64,000 nt of DNA from Ypsolopha sequella (lineage: Eukaryota; Arthropoda; Insecta; Lepidoptera; Ypsolophidae). The position numbers and the translations under genes are program-made. Below are positions 1 to 10,984 of the stretch, piece by piece. The stretch's first letter is position 1. Every line of letters begins with the position of its first letter. The notes under the pieces were generated by a model. The model was not told the DNA's origin, ran no database searches, and worked only from the letters and a program-made list of their open reading frames with translations. Where the stretch lies: positions 8,418,417-8,482,416 of the forward strand of contig OW203997.1 of NCBI GenBank assembly GCA_934047225.1. The letters are read 5' to 3'.

Positions 1-88
1 TCTCTGTTACTTCTAGTCTTCAAGTCCACTCTGAAGTTGCTCCTCCGAAGAACGTCCAACACATTTTGTTCCTGTCGATACGAGTCGC
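1..88 (-). CDS. KDM3: KDM3 histone demethylase, partial exon running off the left edge
   Basis: Last exon of the gene visible in the window. On the minus strand the acceptor ...AACACTAG is followed by an open frame to the window edge. The single base left over from the exon at 216-333 plus GC gives Gly, and the peptide reads on as DSYRQEQNVLDVLRRSN without a stop. The other two frames contain stops or do not join. Composition is polar and basic, as expected of the low-complexity linker between the N-terminal domain and the zinc finger/JmjC part of KDM3. Assignment to KDM3 rests on phase continuity with the exons upstream, not on this peptide itself. The catalytic domain lies outside the window. 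Confidence 0.6.
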
Positions 89-215
89 CTAGTGTTCAGA
101 TTGGACAAGAAGTTTGGCGCGATCTGTACTTTTGGATGGATGATTTTCAATGTTTTTTTCAGCTGCGGCTAGACTCATCACAACCCCACTAGAATAAGAT
201 GGATGAACTGTTTAC

Positions 216-333
216 CTGTGCGATTGTCAGTGGTCTGCTCCGAGGGTGTGATTTGGCCGTTGCTCCTCACGATTGCCGCCTTCTTCCTGCCACCGGTGGT
301 GGCTGGACTCTTCACTGTCTCACGGTCGATCCT
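216..333 (-). CDS. KDM3: KDM3 internal exon (linker region)
   Basis: A 118-nt exon: acceptor ...ATCTTGTTTCAG, donor CACAG|GTAAAC. Only one frame is open, giving RIDRETVKSPATTGGRKKAA then a polar Ser/Thr-rich tail; it enters in phase 0 and leaves in phase 1. The following intron (89-215) is only 127 bp, and the next exon completes the split Gly codon. The peptide is basic (GGRKKAAIVR) and unstructured-looking, consistent with the long disordered linker of KDM3 proteins. Seen: splice sites and open frame. Inferred: membership of the same gene as the exons to the right, since phase 0 entry matches either the candidate exon at 3382-3460 or the exon at 30280-30347. Confidence 0.65.
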
Positions 334-391
334 CTGAAACAAGATGATATTGTTGAATTCAAACGTTCTGATGTCAGCTGTAATTATGGTA

Positions 392-517
392 CAGTGCTAC
401 AAGGATCTCATGGCGCGTGGATTGGTTGTGGCCGAAATCGGAACTAACGCCGCTACCATACTCCTTGTTTCACAGCTGTCACTGTCATCCACGCACCATC
501 AGATCCTTGTAGCACTG
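392..517. mobile_element. Small palindromic MITE, TA target, CAGTGCTACAAGG termini
   Basis: Inverted termini CAGTGCTACAAGGATCT and AGATCCTTGTAGCACTG bound 126 bp, with TA on both sides. A second copy with the same termini is at 55949-56084. TA target and palindromic form suggest a Tc1/mariner-mobilised MITE; no coding capacity. Confidence 0.7.
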
Positions 518-888
518 TATCTCTCTATAAAACGTCACCTATCTTGTGTGTGCCCTATATGTATAACCCACACTGCACAGGTAATAAATAAGCATTACTG
601 AGTAGATTTCGAGATTACCAAAACGACAGGGTTTATTCATATATTTATATATGAATGTGACGTACATCTTAGTATTTGGATTATTTATAGGTAATTATCA
701 TCTGTATCGTATATACTTTATAATGAAAAATATAATAAAATAGTTCTTTATTGAGGTTACGAAGACCCATTGTAAAAACACATATTAAAAAATACATTAA
801 AAATACACATTTTAAATAACAAAAACTAAATGAAAAATATTTTTTTTTTAGGATAAGATTATTTACAATTATTATACTAAATTAATTA

Positions 889-1041
889 TTATTTTTTATT
901 AGGTAAGTAAAGTTTGACAATCCAATGCTTCAACATATGATTGTCAAATTTACCAGAAAATGTCCTCAGGATGTCGCTGGTTTTGCGTATAATCGACGCG
1001 ATCCGTTTGCGCATGGTCGCAAAAAAGTCATCGGTGATACA
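889..1041 (-). pseudogene. LINE ORF2 C-terminal relic
   Basis: Minus-strand reading gives TDDFFATMRKRIASIIRK and continues to a stop at 889. The DDF-(Y/F)-x-x-MRKR block matches the C-terminal region of the degenerate LINE at 6290-7335 (which has DDFYGVMRKE), so both look like the same non-LTR family. Only the last ~50 codons remain; no endonuclease or RT motif is nearby. Confidence 0.6.
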
Positions 1042-1660
1042 TTTATTGTATGCATAGTAATAATGTAATTTACCTTTTATTTATGTAAGTACTTCTATCA
1101 TTTTTTAAGATATATGAAAGCCTAACATTCAATTTAATTTGTAAAAATTTTCGTATAAGTCGACTGATCAAAATTATTCTTGTACAGTTCTCACAAAGGT
1201 AATGAAAAATAGTTTCTAAACGGAATCATCGGATCGTGAAGCCGTTCATTTATTTCAGCCGTTGGCGGATTACCAGAGCCTAACCTGAATAATGACAAGT
1301 CATGGTTTACACTACTTCTTGATACGTTTTTATCAGTCTGCAACACGAACTAAAAGACTGCTCAGATAGCTTTTTATTTGAATTTTTTTGGTGATTTGTT
1401 TGCAACCTAAACGAAAATCTACCACAAGCGCCATAAAACCTAGGTTAGTAATAAAATATCAGATACTGCATATTCGCACAATTCAGCAATCGATCAAGTG
1501 ACAGAATTCCAGTACATTTGAATGTGAACTTGCTAATCCAGCAACCCTGATTGAGTTTCCAAACCGGTCAGCTTATCGTTGAGTCATGTTGTCATTGGCA
1601 CAGGTGAATGATTATAAGAAACGTGATCCCTATATAAGCTACTTAATGCTGATTTACTAC
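1042..1660. other. Intronic sequence, nothing recognised
   Basis: AT-rich KDM3 intron; no ORF, hairpin or repeat recognised by eye. Confidence 0.4.
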
Positions 1661-1662
1661 GA

Positions 1663-1750
1663 CACCTACCTTTACTAGGTCACCTACCTTTAGTACGTCA
1701 CCTACCTTTACTAGGTCACCTACCTTTAGTACGTCACCTACCTTTAGTTA
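1663..1750. repeat. 18-bp minisatellite, about five units in alternating forms
   Basis: Units start at 1663, 1681, 1699, 1717 and 1735. Each contains CACCTACCTTTA and alternates between the endings CTAGGT and GTACGT, so the higher-order period is 36 bp for the first four units. Confidence 0.9.
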
Positions 1751-1759
1751 CTTAACAAT

Positions 1760-3330
1760 ATTTATCTACAAGTGTTCATTTTATCCAAGTGATCTACACG
1801 TATAATGATGTACACGGATGTAAAGAATAAACTAGACAGAGGCGAACACTGATGATGAGAAAATATAGTAAATAAAAAACATGGAAAAAAATAAGAGAAA
1901 AGGTGGTATGGAAGGGTATGAAAGTGTCTTGAAAAACATCGTAGAAGGAAAGAGATAAAAAGAAAAGAGAAGTTGAAAGACGACGTTGATCAAGTGAAGA
2001 AAAAAATGCATGTCGTGTCGAATTAAGATATTAAACAGATGGCAGAGAGGAGAGAAAAAGGCGGTTCTTCCACCGCAAGACCGTAGATCTGAAAATTTGG
2101 GACAGGGATGTTACAACAAGGTATTACATTATTATCTATCCATATAAAAACTGGTTCTGGTCATACTCTATTAAAGTACATTTATTCTTCAGAGATATAA
2201 AATCAAAGGATTTTCATCTTTCCCCCTAGGCAGTAAGACTTGCTTTGCTAGTCGTCTAGTCAGATAAACTCGTAAATGTAAAAGCAGCTATTCAGCAACC
2301 TAGAGTTGCTGAGTCGTTTGAACGCTGAGTCATCTGGACTGTGAAGTATTGCTGAGTCAGAGCACCTCAGCTTACTGCGCTGACTTCGCGAAACGTGGGC
2401 CCCAGTAATGCTGATTGATATCCGATTATATGTGAGAAAACCTTTGTCTGGAGCTGAGAAGAATTATTTTATTAGACTAAGCGATTCATTTTGCGTAATT
2501 GGTCTCGCTTTTTTTTTTTGCCAATATTTAAGATTCGTAAACCGTTTCGAGGAATAGCTTTCCTTTCCTTAACCGTTTCTAGTAGACAGATATTAAAACA
2601 AGCGTGTGTATCCTTTATAAAATGAAAAAAGGTGATGTCTTTCGTTTGACCTTCAGTGACGTCATCTCCACACATTTCAATACGAAAAAATATACTTCTT
2701 GAACGCATCCTAAAGTTTGACCAGGATTTGACCATTCAACCTAATATGATTACGTCACTTCCTGTAAATACTAAAATACTTAGAAAATAGGTATAAAAGC
2801 ACGAAAAAAAGTATTATCGAAATAACATACCTACCTAAATTTATCTGTTTCTTCGAAAAAGCAGACAAAACTAAAGTTTAAAAAACGACCGAATGGTCTG
2901 GAATCAATAGGAGTGAAAATTTAAAAAGACAGAGAAAGATAGTGAAGATAGTATAGGTACTTTGCAAAACAACAGAATAATGTTAAAAATATAGAGAAGA
3001 GAAGATAGAAAACCGGAAATATTAAATCATATTTTGTACAAAAATGAACAAAGTAATGGTTCAAATTAACTGCAAACCAAGATATAAAATTTCCACTTTA
3101 AACAAAGCCAACATCACGAAAGCTCTCGCAAGAAAATCAGAATAAAGACAAACTTCGCCGGAGCGAAACAAAGGGAAACCGTAACTGCAATAAAACGACT
3201 TTCAAAACTTCTCGTTTACGCTTTTTCCGAGAATTGCGAGTTTCAACTGAACAAAACTAACAAAGCAAAAGGAACATCCGTAGCAATTACTGCAAAAATG
3301 TTATCATAAGTTCACATAGTGTGTTGTCAT
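1760..3330. other. Intronic sequence, nothing recognised
   Basis: AT-rich; purine-rich at 1860-2100. No supported exon, no repeat copy elsewhere in the window noticed. Confidence 0.35.
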
Positions 3331-3381
3331 AATAAAAATTTACGACATGAAAGTTTGTAACAGTGAGGGCTGCCGACATAC

Positions 3382-3460
3382 CGAGATCGCTTGGTCTCGT
3401 GAAAAATGGGGTAAATGCGGGAGGTGAGGAGGGGGCTGCACGTGTCTCCCCCGTGAGGAG
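3382..3460 (-). CDS. Candidate KDM3 linker exon
   Basis: Minus strand: a strong acceptor (CGTTCCTCCCCCCACAG) and a good donor (TCTCG|GTATGT) bound 79 nt. All three frames are open, so coding status is not proven by frame alone. If it follows the candidate exon at 20278-20429 (which ends in phase 2), it reads one base plus 26 codons rich in Pro and His (PPPHLPHLPHF) and leaves in phase 0, which is exactly what the exon at 216-333 needs. Without the 20278-20429 exon its phases do not fit, so the two stand or fall together. It may instead be a GC-rich non-coding segment. Confidence 0.42.
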
Positions 3461-3678
3461 CTGTGGGGGGAGGAACGAGGGGGTCGGGTGCGCCTGAATT
3501 GTTTATGTACACAGCCGGCACATTCACTTTGACATCGCGCTGCGTCATCGGGAAATCGACAAACAACTTGTTCATATTGCTCGTAATTTATTTAGCGAAC
3601 TTGTTTCGGTTAAACTTTGTGAATTTTTTGCGAAACGCTTCATCCAAAGATAAATCGTTTTTGTAGGATTGAGCCCTC

Positions 3679-3921
3679 ATGGCAGTAAATAAAAAATTGA
3701 TTGAAAAGCTAAACGAAAAAATATTTTGTAAAATTCAATCCCAAATTGAAAGCACCAAAGAGTTTTCAAAGCGACAACTGATACAAAAGAGAGTTTCTAC
3801 GTTATTTTATTGGAATTCAATATGGCGCTCGAAGGAAACCTATAAAGGACTTTGGTTGGTTACATTGTTATTTCTATATATTTCTTGGATAGTTAAAATG
3901 TATTTCTTTAAAACATATTAA
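3679..3921 (+). CDS. Small unrecognised ORF, 80 aa, C-terminal hydrophobic segment
   Basis: Starts at an ATG with G at +4 and codes a Lys/Gln-rich N-terminal half, then a hydrophobic stretch (LWLVTLLFLYISWIV, about residues 58-72) and a short basic end. It resembles a small tail-anchored or single-pass membrane protein in shape only. I recognise no family. It lies antisense inside a KDM3 intron with no splice partner seen. In AT-rich DNA an 80-codon ORF with a hydrophobic end can arise by chance, so confidence is low. Confidence 0.15.
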   Translation: MAVNKKLIEKLNEKIFCKIQSQIESTKEFSKRQLIQKRVSTLFYWNSIWRSKETYKGLWLVTLLFLYISWIVKMYFFKTY

Positions 3922-4166
3922 ATGTTTACTCATTTTGTATTATACAATTATAAGTTAATAACACCCCGATTTCACATTTATTCTAATACTTACTAAACCC
4001 GTAAAATGGAATCGAACTATGATCTTACCTGTTCTATTATATTGTTTAACTATTGCTTTAGAGATAATGAGAACTTAACTTATTAAGTACTTCATAAAGC
4101 GCTGTTATTACATAATTCGTCGCTAATCAAAGCAAAACCTAACCCGATATGACAAGGAGATACAAG

Positions 4167-4277
4167 TTAACATTATATCATTGCGGTAGAGAAACGTAGA
4201 AAGAAAAGTAAATATCGACGTGAGGAGCTCTGAACAGTTTCTTTCTGCGTTTCTCTACCGCAATGATATAATATTAA
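4167..4277. mobile_element. Hairpin MITE, TTAACATTATATC termini
   Basis: Inverted arms run from TTAACATTATATCATTGCGG to its near complement at 4258-4277, around a centre with GAGGAGCTCTGAAC. A second, more perfect copy is at 54703-54829. Both ends carry TTAA, which may be a piggyBac-type target duplication or simply part of the palindrome. Confidence 0.7.
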
Positions 4278-4647
4278 TTTAAACGAATGATCTCTACGCT
4301 ACACAGTCAGTCCGCGATCGTTTCACAAGTCCAACTATTAGATAAACAAAGAAATGTTACAAGTGAAAGTGAAATGGGTACATTAAAAGTGGAGAAAGTA
4401 GGTTCTGAAGCAGGCTTACCTACGCAGCTTTGCATGTCAAATCTAGAATCTAGGCCGAGCACGCTGCGTATTTAAACGGGTTTCAGTAGACTGGACTATG
4501 AACTGCTTCGCCAGAACTTTATGGAGAAAAGACTGCCCTTGTTTACTACTTTGCTCCCTTAATCACAGCGCAATCATAAATACCAAACCTTCCCAAAGGA
4601 ACAAAACCTTCCTATAAGCGAATAAATATTCAGACTACGATCAGACA

Positions 4648-4961
4648 AGGTGGTAGAGCTGATGCCGGGCTCGACTGTGGAGGTACCACCATCTTACTCG
4701 GAGACCCCCTCGAAGTAATTCGGGGGAGAGTAAGAGGACAGCTCACAGGCAAAAAACCAGGAGGCTGACAGGAACCAGGAACAGACTGGTGACGGGCAGC
4801 GGCGTCACTGGTGCGAGGGTTCCGGCACCGCGCTCACCAACCCGCCTGCCCAGCGTGTGTGAGTATGGGCAATCCTTCCAGGATGACCGCCGGGAGTGGC
4901 AAAGTCCTGGAAAGGCTTATGTCCAGCAGTGGACGAATTAGGCTGATGGATGGATCAGACA
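4648..4961 (+). mobile_element. RTE-tail-like SINE/non-autonomous element, copy 1
   Basis: Begins GGTAGAGCTGATGCCGGGCT, carries ACTGGTGCGAGGGTTCCGGC in the middle, and ends with GTCCAGCAGTGGACGAA..GGCTGATGGATGGAT, the sort of 3' tail followed by short tandem repeats seen in lepidopteran RTE-like elements. Copies are at 22774-23125, 27214-27750 and 46003-46364 (minus). This copy lacks about 60 bp between the CCAGGAGGC and GGAACAGACTGG blocks. Any long ORF across it is a by-product. Confidence 0.75.
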
Positions 4962-5494
4962 AATATGTTGTTAACTTCCTACTAGATGATACTATAATTC
5001 CTGATACTACATATTTAAATTATATTAGCCCAAAAAAAGCTTGCTCAGGAAAATCTAACGAGCTGTTTATTTATAATTTGTATTTATTTGCTTGTTACTT
5101 GAACATATCTAGATGGACCGCTTTCCATTGTTACCAAAATGGATTCTGTAAATTTTTATACTATTACTGACCAGGAGAACTGAGCCTCGTCGCCGTCGTA
5201 GTCGAGAGAAGACGAGCGATAGAGAACCAAGTCGGGGCGCGGCGTAAAAATGGCCGAGGAAAGATATGCTAATCAGAGCAGGTAATATTATAATCGAGTA
5301 ATATTATGAAGTTAGTATGAATAAATAAATGTTGAGAAAATATGTAACATTACAAAATTAAAATGATACTAAGGAAGAACATCTTGCTGACTTTAAAAAA
5401 CCATCATCTCTTTCAGCCTACCATCACGGACTTTTTAAAATGAAATGAATTTATTTATGTAACAGATACACTTATTACAGGTCAGTTTTAATGT

Positions 5495-5790
5495 AATATA
5501 AGTAATTAAATAATCTGTGTGTAGGTAATAGTTTTATGTCATAAATAATAATATGGGGAAATACGCAGGGGAATAATGAAGGTTGGGTTTACTTAAATTT
5601 AATTTTAAAAAATACACTTGAATAAAGTAGAAATATAGAAATAAGGAATAAATATTATTATAAATATATATTATATTATAAAAGCTAATATAGCTAAAAT
5701 TATATTTATTCATATTATAAATATATGCAATACATATAATAAATATATGCCTAACTCCGCCCATTCGATTAGTCTTGCTAAGAAACATTT
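5495..5790 (+). repeat. AT-rich dispersed repeat, copy 1
   Basis: Shared with 47573-47808: both contain GTAGGTAATAG/GTATAGGTAATAG, TTTTATGTCATAAATAATAA, AATACGCAGGGGAATAAT and end near GATTAGTCTTGCTAAGAA. This copy has extra AT-rich sequence in the middle. Class unknown. Confidence 0.65.
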
Positions 5791-6289
5791 TCAGGTCCGT
5801 GCTCACTATACATATTTCTTAGAAGCTAACTTTGAAATCCAAGGCAACTAGTATTCCTTTGCCCTTTTAAGAAAATATTTCAAATAACTAGAGGTTTTCT
5901 TAAGGGGGACTAAGTCCTTCTACGAAGTCCTTTGAAGGAAAATAAACTGTGGATTTTTTTTTTCTAGAAATACCTACTCTTGCCGTTCTTAAAGTTTCAG
6001 TTTCTTTGTGGAATCCAGACACACAGCAGCAGTGTTGCAGCCGAGTTCGGGATAGAAAAAGCGACGCAACGAACAGTGAGTGTCTATATTTACACAAATC
6101 ATAAATAAATCATTTCGAGTTACTCATGACCCGTTTTTTAAAATATTTAACATTCATTCCTGTAACTTTTGTGATCATTAACCACGTAACGCCCAGTTTA
6201 AAAGAACCTCAAGTTCAGTAATGGTACCGGCCGGCCAAACCTCAGAGCAATTGTTTTTGTTTCTTACGACCTAGGTACATATATGCTAT

Positions 6290-7335
6290 TAGCTCGTCCT
6301 TTTAAAACGGACATTAAAAGCCTTTGACCTAGTACTCGTATAATATGATGTTCTATGGATAAAATTGAAGGAAGTTAGTTAGCATATCTCCTGAAGTAGT
6401 TGGTGTCTTTTCACATTGGTATAGTAATCAGAAGAATGTAGTAAAATAGGCAAATGCACTATCTGATGAATATGATTTGAGCTGTGGTGTTAGGCAGGGG
6501 GATTAACATCACCTAGATAATTTAATTTATATGTAAATAATACTTTAATAATAATTTATATGTAAATAATGCTGCTCAGCAGCAAGCATGTCGGATGTCG
6601 CATCGACGACATGGTGTTGCTTAGCTCTTCGATTTTGAGTCATTGTGAGGCCTATGCTGTGCGGCACGGCTTGTGGTAAAACGAAAAAAAGAGAAGTTCT
6701 TACTGTTCAAAGGTAAGATAAAAGAACCATACATCCATTCCTCAGACCAAATAAAAATTGTCTACATTCCTTTTGAACGGGTACCTCTGAGGCGGGTTGC
6801 ACAGTTTAGGTATCTTGGTCATATTGTGACGGAAAACCTAAAGGATGTGGAAGACATTGAGAGGGGCAGGGCGCTGTCGATCCGAGGCAATGTGTTGGCT
6901 CATAGATTCATGCGGTGTACGACCAGAGTAAAGCTTACGCTCTTTAGAGCATACTGCCAGAATTTCTACACTTTACGCTAAGATCGCACGGCCGTGTCCT
7001 GCGAGTGCAATACAATAATAACACCTTCAGGGCTCGTTGAATGTCCCCCGCTTCTGTAGTGCGTTTGGCATGTGTGGACGATTTCTATGGAGTCATGCGC
7101 AAAGAGTCGACGCTGATAGTAAGCAGGGTGCAGGGAAGCATCAACGAGATCCTGTTGTCTAGCATAGCAAACCTTATCAAGCTCGATAGCACGTGATACA
7201 GTGCTCTCTCTCACTCTGTTGATCTACCTTGAGAGGCATAGACATGTTGTATCGAGCTGTTAAAGCCCGATACGGTTTACTATACTAGACCCCCTGAAGA
7301 TGATAGCGGACAGATGGAATAAATGAATGAATACA
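6290..7335 (+). pseudogene. Decayed LINE (non-LTR retrotransposon) 3' half
   Basis: Broken reverse-transcriptase reading recovered piecewise: AFDLV near 6325, SCGVRQGD near 6480, DDMVLLSSS near 6610, then an open stretch from 6673 with VAQFRYLGHIVTE and RALSIRGNVLAHRFMRCTTR, and a C-terminal block DDFYGVMRK near 7078. Frameshifts, in-frame stops and an internal deletion with a duplicated TTTATATGTAAATAAT interrupt it. The end, GGAATAAATGAATGAATAC, looks like a LINE 3' tail with a short (TGAA) run. Same family as the relic at 889-1041. Dead copy; clade not assigned with confidence. Confidence 0.75.
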
Positions 7336-7706
7336 CACTATATTGTACACGGTTAAAAAAAAAGTGCGTCAGTGAGCCGCCTAGCTGGCTTCATAGTGTT
7401 TGCTACGATAGCCTTTATTTTTTTTCATTTTTGTGTCTTCCAAATAACGCAGATTCCGAAATTTCATGTTTATTTGCTTTCTCTTATGATCGTGTAAACA
7501 TTATAGTAATACAACCTTGATAAACCTTTTAGAATATAGTTTAGTTTTAAAAAAGTAATTCAACCAAACGCAAGCATGCATTATGAATGAATCATGCAAC
7601 TCATACATACTCTGTAGATTAGCATATTACAGGCATGACCTATGTATGTATATGTGACGTAACGTAACAACTCCGTTTCCGTAGGTATAGTCACAGTATT
7701 TCTTTT

Positions 7707-8008
7707 TTAGGGTTCCGTACCCAAAGGGTAACCAACGGGACCCTATTATTAAGACTCCGCTATCCTTCTGTCTGTCCGTCTGTCAGTCTGTCACCAGGCT
7801 GTATCTCATGAACCGTGATAGTTAGACAGTTGAAATTTTCACAGATGATGTATTTCTGTTGCCGCTATAACAACAAATACTAAAAAACAGAATAAAATAA
7901 ATATTTAAGGGGGCTACCATACCACAGACATTTTTTTTTGCCGTTTTTATAGATGATGGTACGGAACCCTTCGTGCGCGATTCCGACTCGCACTTGGCCG
8001 GTTTTTGT
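7707..8008 (+). mobile_element. Lepidopteran CCGTACC...CTCGCACTTGGCCGG dispersed repeat
   Basis: Starts GGGTTCCGTACCCAAAGGGT, carries the TGTCTGTCCGTCTGTCAGTC stretch, and ends with ACGGAACCCTTCGTGCGCGA and GACTCGCACTTGGCCGGTTT. This end-to-end layout is common across lepidopteran genomes; mobilisation class is uncertain. Other partial copies here: 35512-35608 (-), 43019-43100, 44047-44122 (-), 60128-60590 (-). Confidence 0.8.
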
Positions 8009-8418
8009 AGTTTTTCAAGGATTTCTCGAAATAGATGCAAGTAAATATAGCCAAGCTATATATTTTTACAATCAGCTCTTTAATACATACAATTTAATAC
8101 ACATATTGCATTTTTATAAAATATTTTTTAAATTATTTTACTTATTTTATATTTCCTATTTATGTTAATTTTTTTAAATAGCTATTGATTTATTGTAATT
8201 GGCCAATTTCATAAGGATGTCAATGGTCATCCATCCACATTTTTTCACATTTTTCAGTCCACCAGTTTCGGAAATAAGGGGGGGACAAACATTTATTGTG
8301 GTTTTTCAATGATTCCTCGAAATCAGTGCCAGTAAATACAGTTACGGTATATATTTTTACAATCAACTCTTTAATATCTAGAATTTGATACCCATATTGT
8401 ATTTTTGAATTTTCATCC
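8008..8418 (+). repeat. Diverged direct duplication, units about 290 bp apart
   Basis: 8008-8120 and 8296-8418 share TTTTTCAAxGATTxCTCGAAAT, TATATATTTTTACAATCA and CTCTTTAATA in the same order. The intervening sequence is AT-rich without features. Confidence 0.7.
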
Positions 8419-8654
8419 AAAAATGGCAAGAATTTTATACTGGAACATGGAATTCCTCAATGAGAAACTAAGATTCGTGACCCGTCGACTCAAAAAACCC
8501 CGGTTGAATCCAATATCGAGGCGAAGTAATAATTTCAGATTTTTTTACGACAGCTACTTTTTAAATCCCTCTTAACTCTTTCATTTTCGGAGGTAATACA
8601 GTAGTCAATGCTGATGAATGTTCCTGGAGGTCTAGGGAACACGTGACAAATAAT

Positions 8655-9055
8655 ATAATTTTCAAGTGCTCGTAAAGGCCCACTTTTTATGCATCAAAAC
8701 CGAACAGAAAGTCGATTATTTTACCCTAGGGCTTTATTATTATTATTTTTTTTTATTTATTTACAATGGTTGGCTAACCTGCAGCCTTTCCTGTGTACCA
8801 TAAATTTCATACTTTTTTTTTCCACTGTTTAACGGCTCTGGATACAGTCCTTTTGAGCCAATTACAATTTAAAGTTCACAAAATTATATTTGTTTTATTT
8901 CCTGACACTATGCATTGAAAAACGTAGTATGATACACGGGCGTAAGAGCAATAAATTACTCGGTTACGTTTAAAACACTCGCTACGCTTGTGTTTTAAAT
9001 CGTTCTCGTAATTTATTCCTTTGCGCCCTTGTATATAGCATAAACTACTATTAAA
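8655..9055 (+). mobile_element. Dispersed repeat starting GCTCGTAAAGGCCCA, copy 1
   Basis: Shared with 14345-14690 (+) and 52745-52965 (-). Common blocks: GCTCGTAAAGGCCCACTTTT, GAAAGTCGATTATTTT, CCCTAGGGCTTTATTATTAT, ACAATGGTTGGCTAACCTGC. The distal part has a palindromic block around AAAACACTCGCTACGCTTGT. The sequence just before (8590-8640) and just after (9065-9110) is similar (GATGAATGTTCCTGG and GATGAACGTTCCTGG), so the element lies inside an older duplication. Non-coding; class unknown. Confidence 0.7.
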
Positions 9056-9827
9056 GCTACTTTTTGGTAATGTAAAGGTTAATGTGGATGAACGTTCCTG
9101 GGGATCTATAGACTATGGGAAAGAAAGAATTTTTTAAATCGGTGCTGTTCCACCACTTTTCCGGCTTATTTCCAGTATTCACGCAACGGCTTCATATGAA
9201 ATTTTAAAAATATCTCTCGACTTTTTGCGGTGTTTTTAAAGAAATTAACAGATTTGAATATAATTTACATACATGGTGTAAAAGACTGTTCTGAATCAAA
9301 TCGAATAAGTGAACTACATTTTCCATATCTTTGTTTATTTCAGTTCAGTTCACCTTAATTTGAAAGCCGTTTTGCCAAATTTCGCTGTAAGGGGCTCCAG
9401 ATATAAAGCTGTTATCAGTAGATATCACAGTTTAAATCAGATGACAAAAATATACTTTATTGGTTATAAAGTCTTCTATCGAATAAGTGAAACACTTTTT
9501 AGTATTTCATAGTAAATTATAGAAGAAAAAATAATCAAAACAGCCAAATTTTCGGAAAATAGCGCAAGAATAGTCGATATTTTTGGCTATCCAGAGCATT
9601 ATTTCATTATAATGTAAAACACTATAATAAACTTGAGTTCAAGCACTAATCACTTATAAAAAAATAATAACAAACAGACATGTCAAACATTTGAAAACAT
9701 CAAATTATATAAACACTTGAAAACACAAAACGGGCGAGCCTGAGCTCGGTTCGTCGGACTTCGGCGAGCATTTGTATGGGCGCGAAACGAAATCGTATGA
9801 GGGATTGACGTATAGGTATGAGGCCTC

Positions 9828-10606
9828 TTAGGTGTTTCTTTTCTGTGTATTTCATGAAATACACGGAAAATTTTAATAAATTTCTGGTAAATGCATTTTG
9901 CCTATACCTATATAATCTAGGGTTTTGAAATTGGAAAACAGGTTTGGATAAATTTTCCTCGATAGAAATAATTGTTGAAATGAGGTCTTCAAATACACTT
10001 TTTCTCCTCGTTTGACGAATAGGAACCATATATAGAACTGAAACATATTTTATTAGGTGTGTTTCAACAATATCTAGAGATTTGTTCCATAGAAAGCTTA
10101 AAGATTTTTTACTAGATAAATGTTTTTACACGGTCAAGGAATACCTAGGATACGAATAAATATAAATATTATTTGATTATGACATTTATAATATAAAGAA
10201 CACTACAGACATATTTTCATTGTAACTAGTTTGATATTCCTACGATTGTTTTGTTCCAACTTCAAGTTTTTTTTTTTTTTACATATATATTGACTTGTTC
10301 TTATTTAATTGACATACATATTTTATAATTATAATTATTCTCAATTTGTTTTTTGTTAGTGCATGATTTAAATATACAACCAAATATTTGTACGCCATGA
10401 CATGGTTGAATTTGTTGGGACTGTAATTATAAATGTAACATCCATTGTAAACCCGAATTCTCACAAATAAACGATTTACTTACTTACTTGATATTTGAAA
10501 TGTTGCTAGCTATTTTAGTTTTTTTATAAAAATTATAATTTTTATTATATTTTCGCTTGGAGTGACAATGACAAAAATAAAATTCGAATAGCCTCTTAAC
10601 GAGAAT
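9828..10606 (+). mobile_element. Dispersed repeat with TGTATTTCATGAAATACAC palindrome, copy split by an insertion
   Basis: Left part 9828-10080 and right part 10490-10606 match the uninterrupted copies at 25115-25513 and 60752-61150 (for example CCTCGATAGAAATAATTG, CTCCTCGTTTGACGAATAGG, GATTTGATATTTGAAAT, AGTGACAGTGACAAAAATAA). An insertion of about 410 bp breaks this copy after AGAGATTTG. ORFs of 109-137 aa in these copies are repeat by-products. Confidence 0.75.
10078..10489 (+). mobile_element. 5'-truncated LINE-like insertion nested in the repeat above
   Basis: Absent from the two intact copies of the host repeat. Ends with TCACAAATAAACGATTTACT and a short (ACTT) run, which is a typical LINE 3' end. 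Coding part absent. Confidence 0.6.
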
Positions 10607-10614
10607 AAACGTTT

Positions 10615-10690
10615 GAGATACGTATACCTAGCAGAGATACGTATACCTAGCAGAGATACGTATACCTAGCAGAGATACGTATACCTAGCA
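10615..10690. repeat. 19-bp minisatellite, four perfect units
   Basis: Units GAGATACGTATACCTAGCA start at 10615, 10634, 10653 and 10672, identical to each other; a partial GAGA follows. Confidence 0.97.
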
Positions 10691-10740
10691 GAGAACTAAT
10701 TATAAGGGTTTTTCTTATTATTCTCCCTTGCAGAAGGACC

Positions 10741-10880
10741 AAATCAGAGTCACTCGAAATAGAAGAGCTTGCAAGGCTGGAGTGTTGGATGAGGAAGAGG
10801 CTAACGAGGTGTATCAGGATCGTAGCCGATGGAAATCTGTAGTCTCTGCCTACCCTTCTGGGAGACAGGTATTTGTATGA
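10741..10880 (+). pseudogene. LINE ORF 3' end relic (DRSRWKSVVSAYPSGRQ)
   Basis: Reads EEANEVYQDRSRWKSVVSAY then PSGRQ. The same C-terminal peptide block is at 32660-32803 (+, DRSRWKYVVSVYPSGRQA then stop), 28532-28606 (-) and 57765-57850 (-), each followed by a TATG-type short repeat. Marks the 3' coding end of a non-LTR element family. Confidence 0.65.
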
Positions 10881-10984
10881 ATGTAAATTTAACGGCTACA
10901 TATAATGACGTCGGAACTGCCAATAAAGGTGATCAAGGTTTAGTAAGCCGAGCCCCGCCCCGGGCCACAAAATCAAGGCCGACT

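Noticed and set aside
4811..5170. 119-aa ORF
   Set aside because: Its first part lies wholly in the RTE-tail-like repeat and is repeated as ORFs in the other copies (for example 27603-27842 and 45922-46203), so it is a by-product of GC-rich repeat sequence.
10615..10690. CRISPR-like array
   Set aside because: Units are contiguous without spacers and the genome is eukaryotic; it is a minisatellite.
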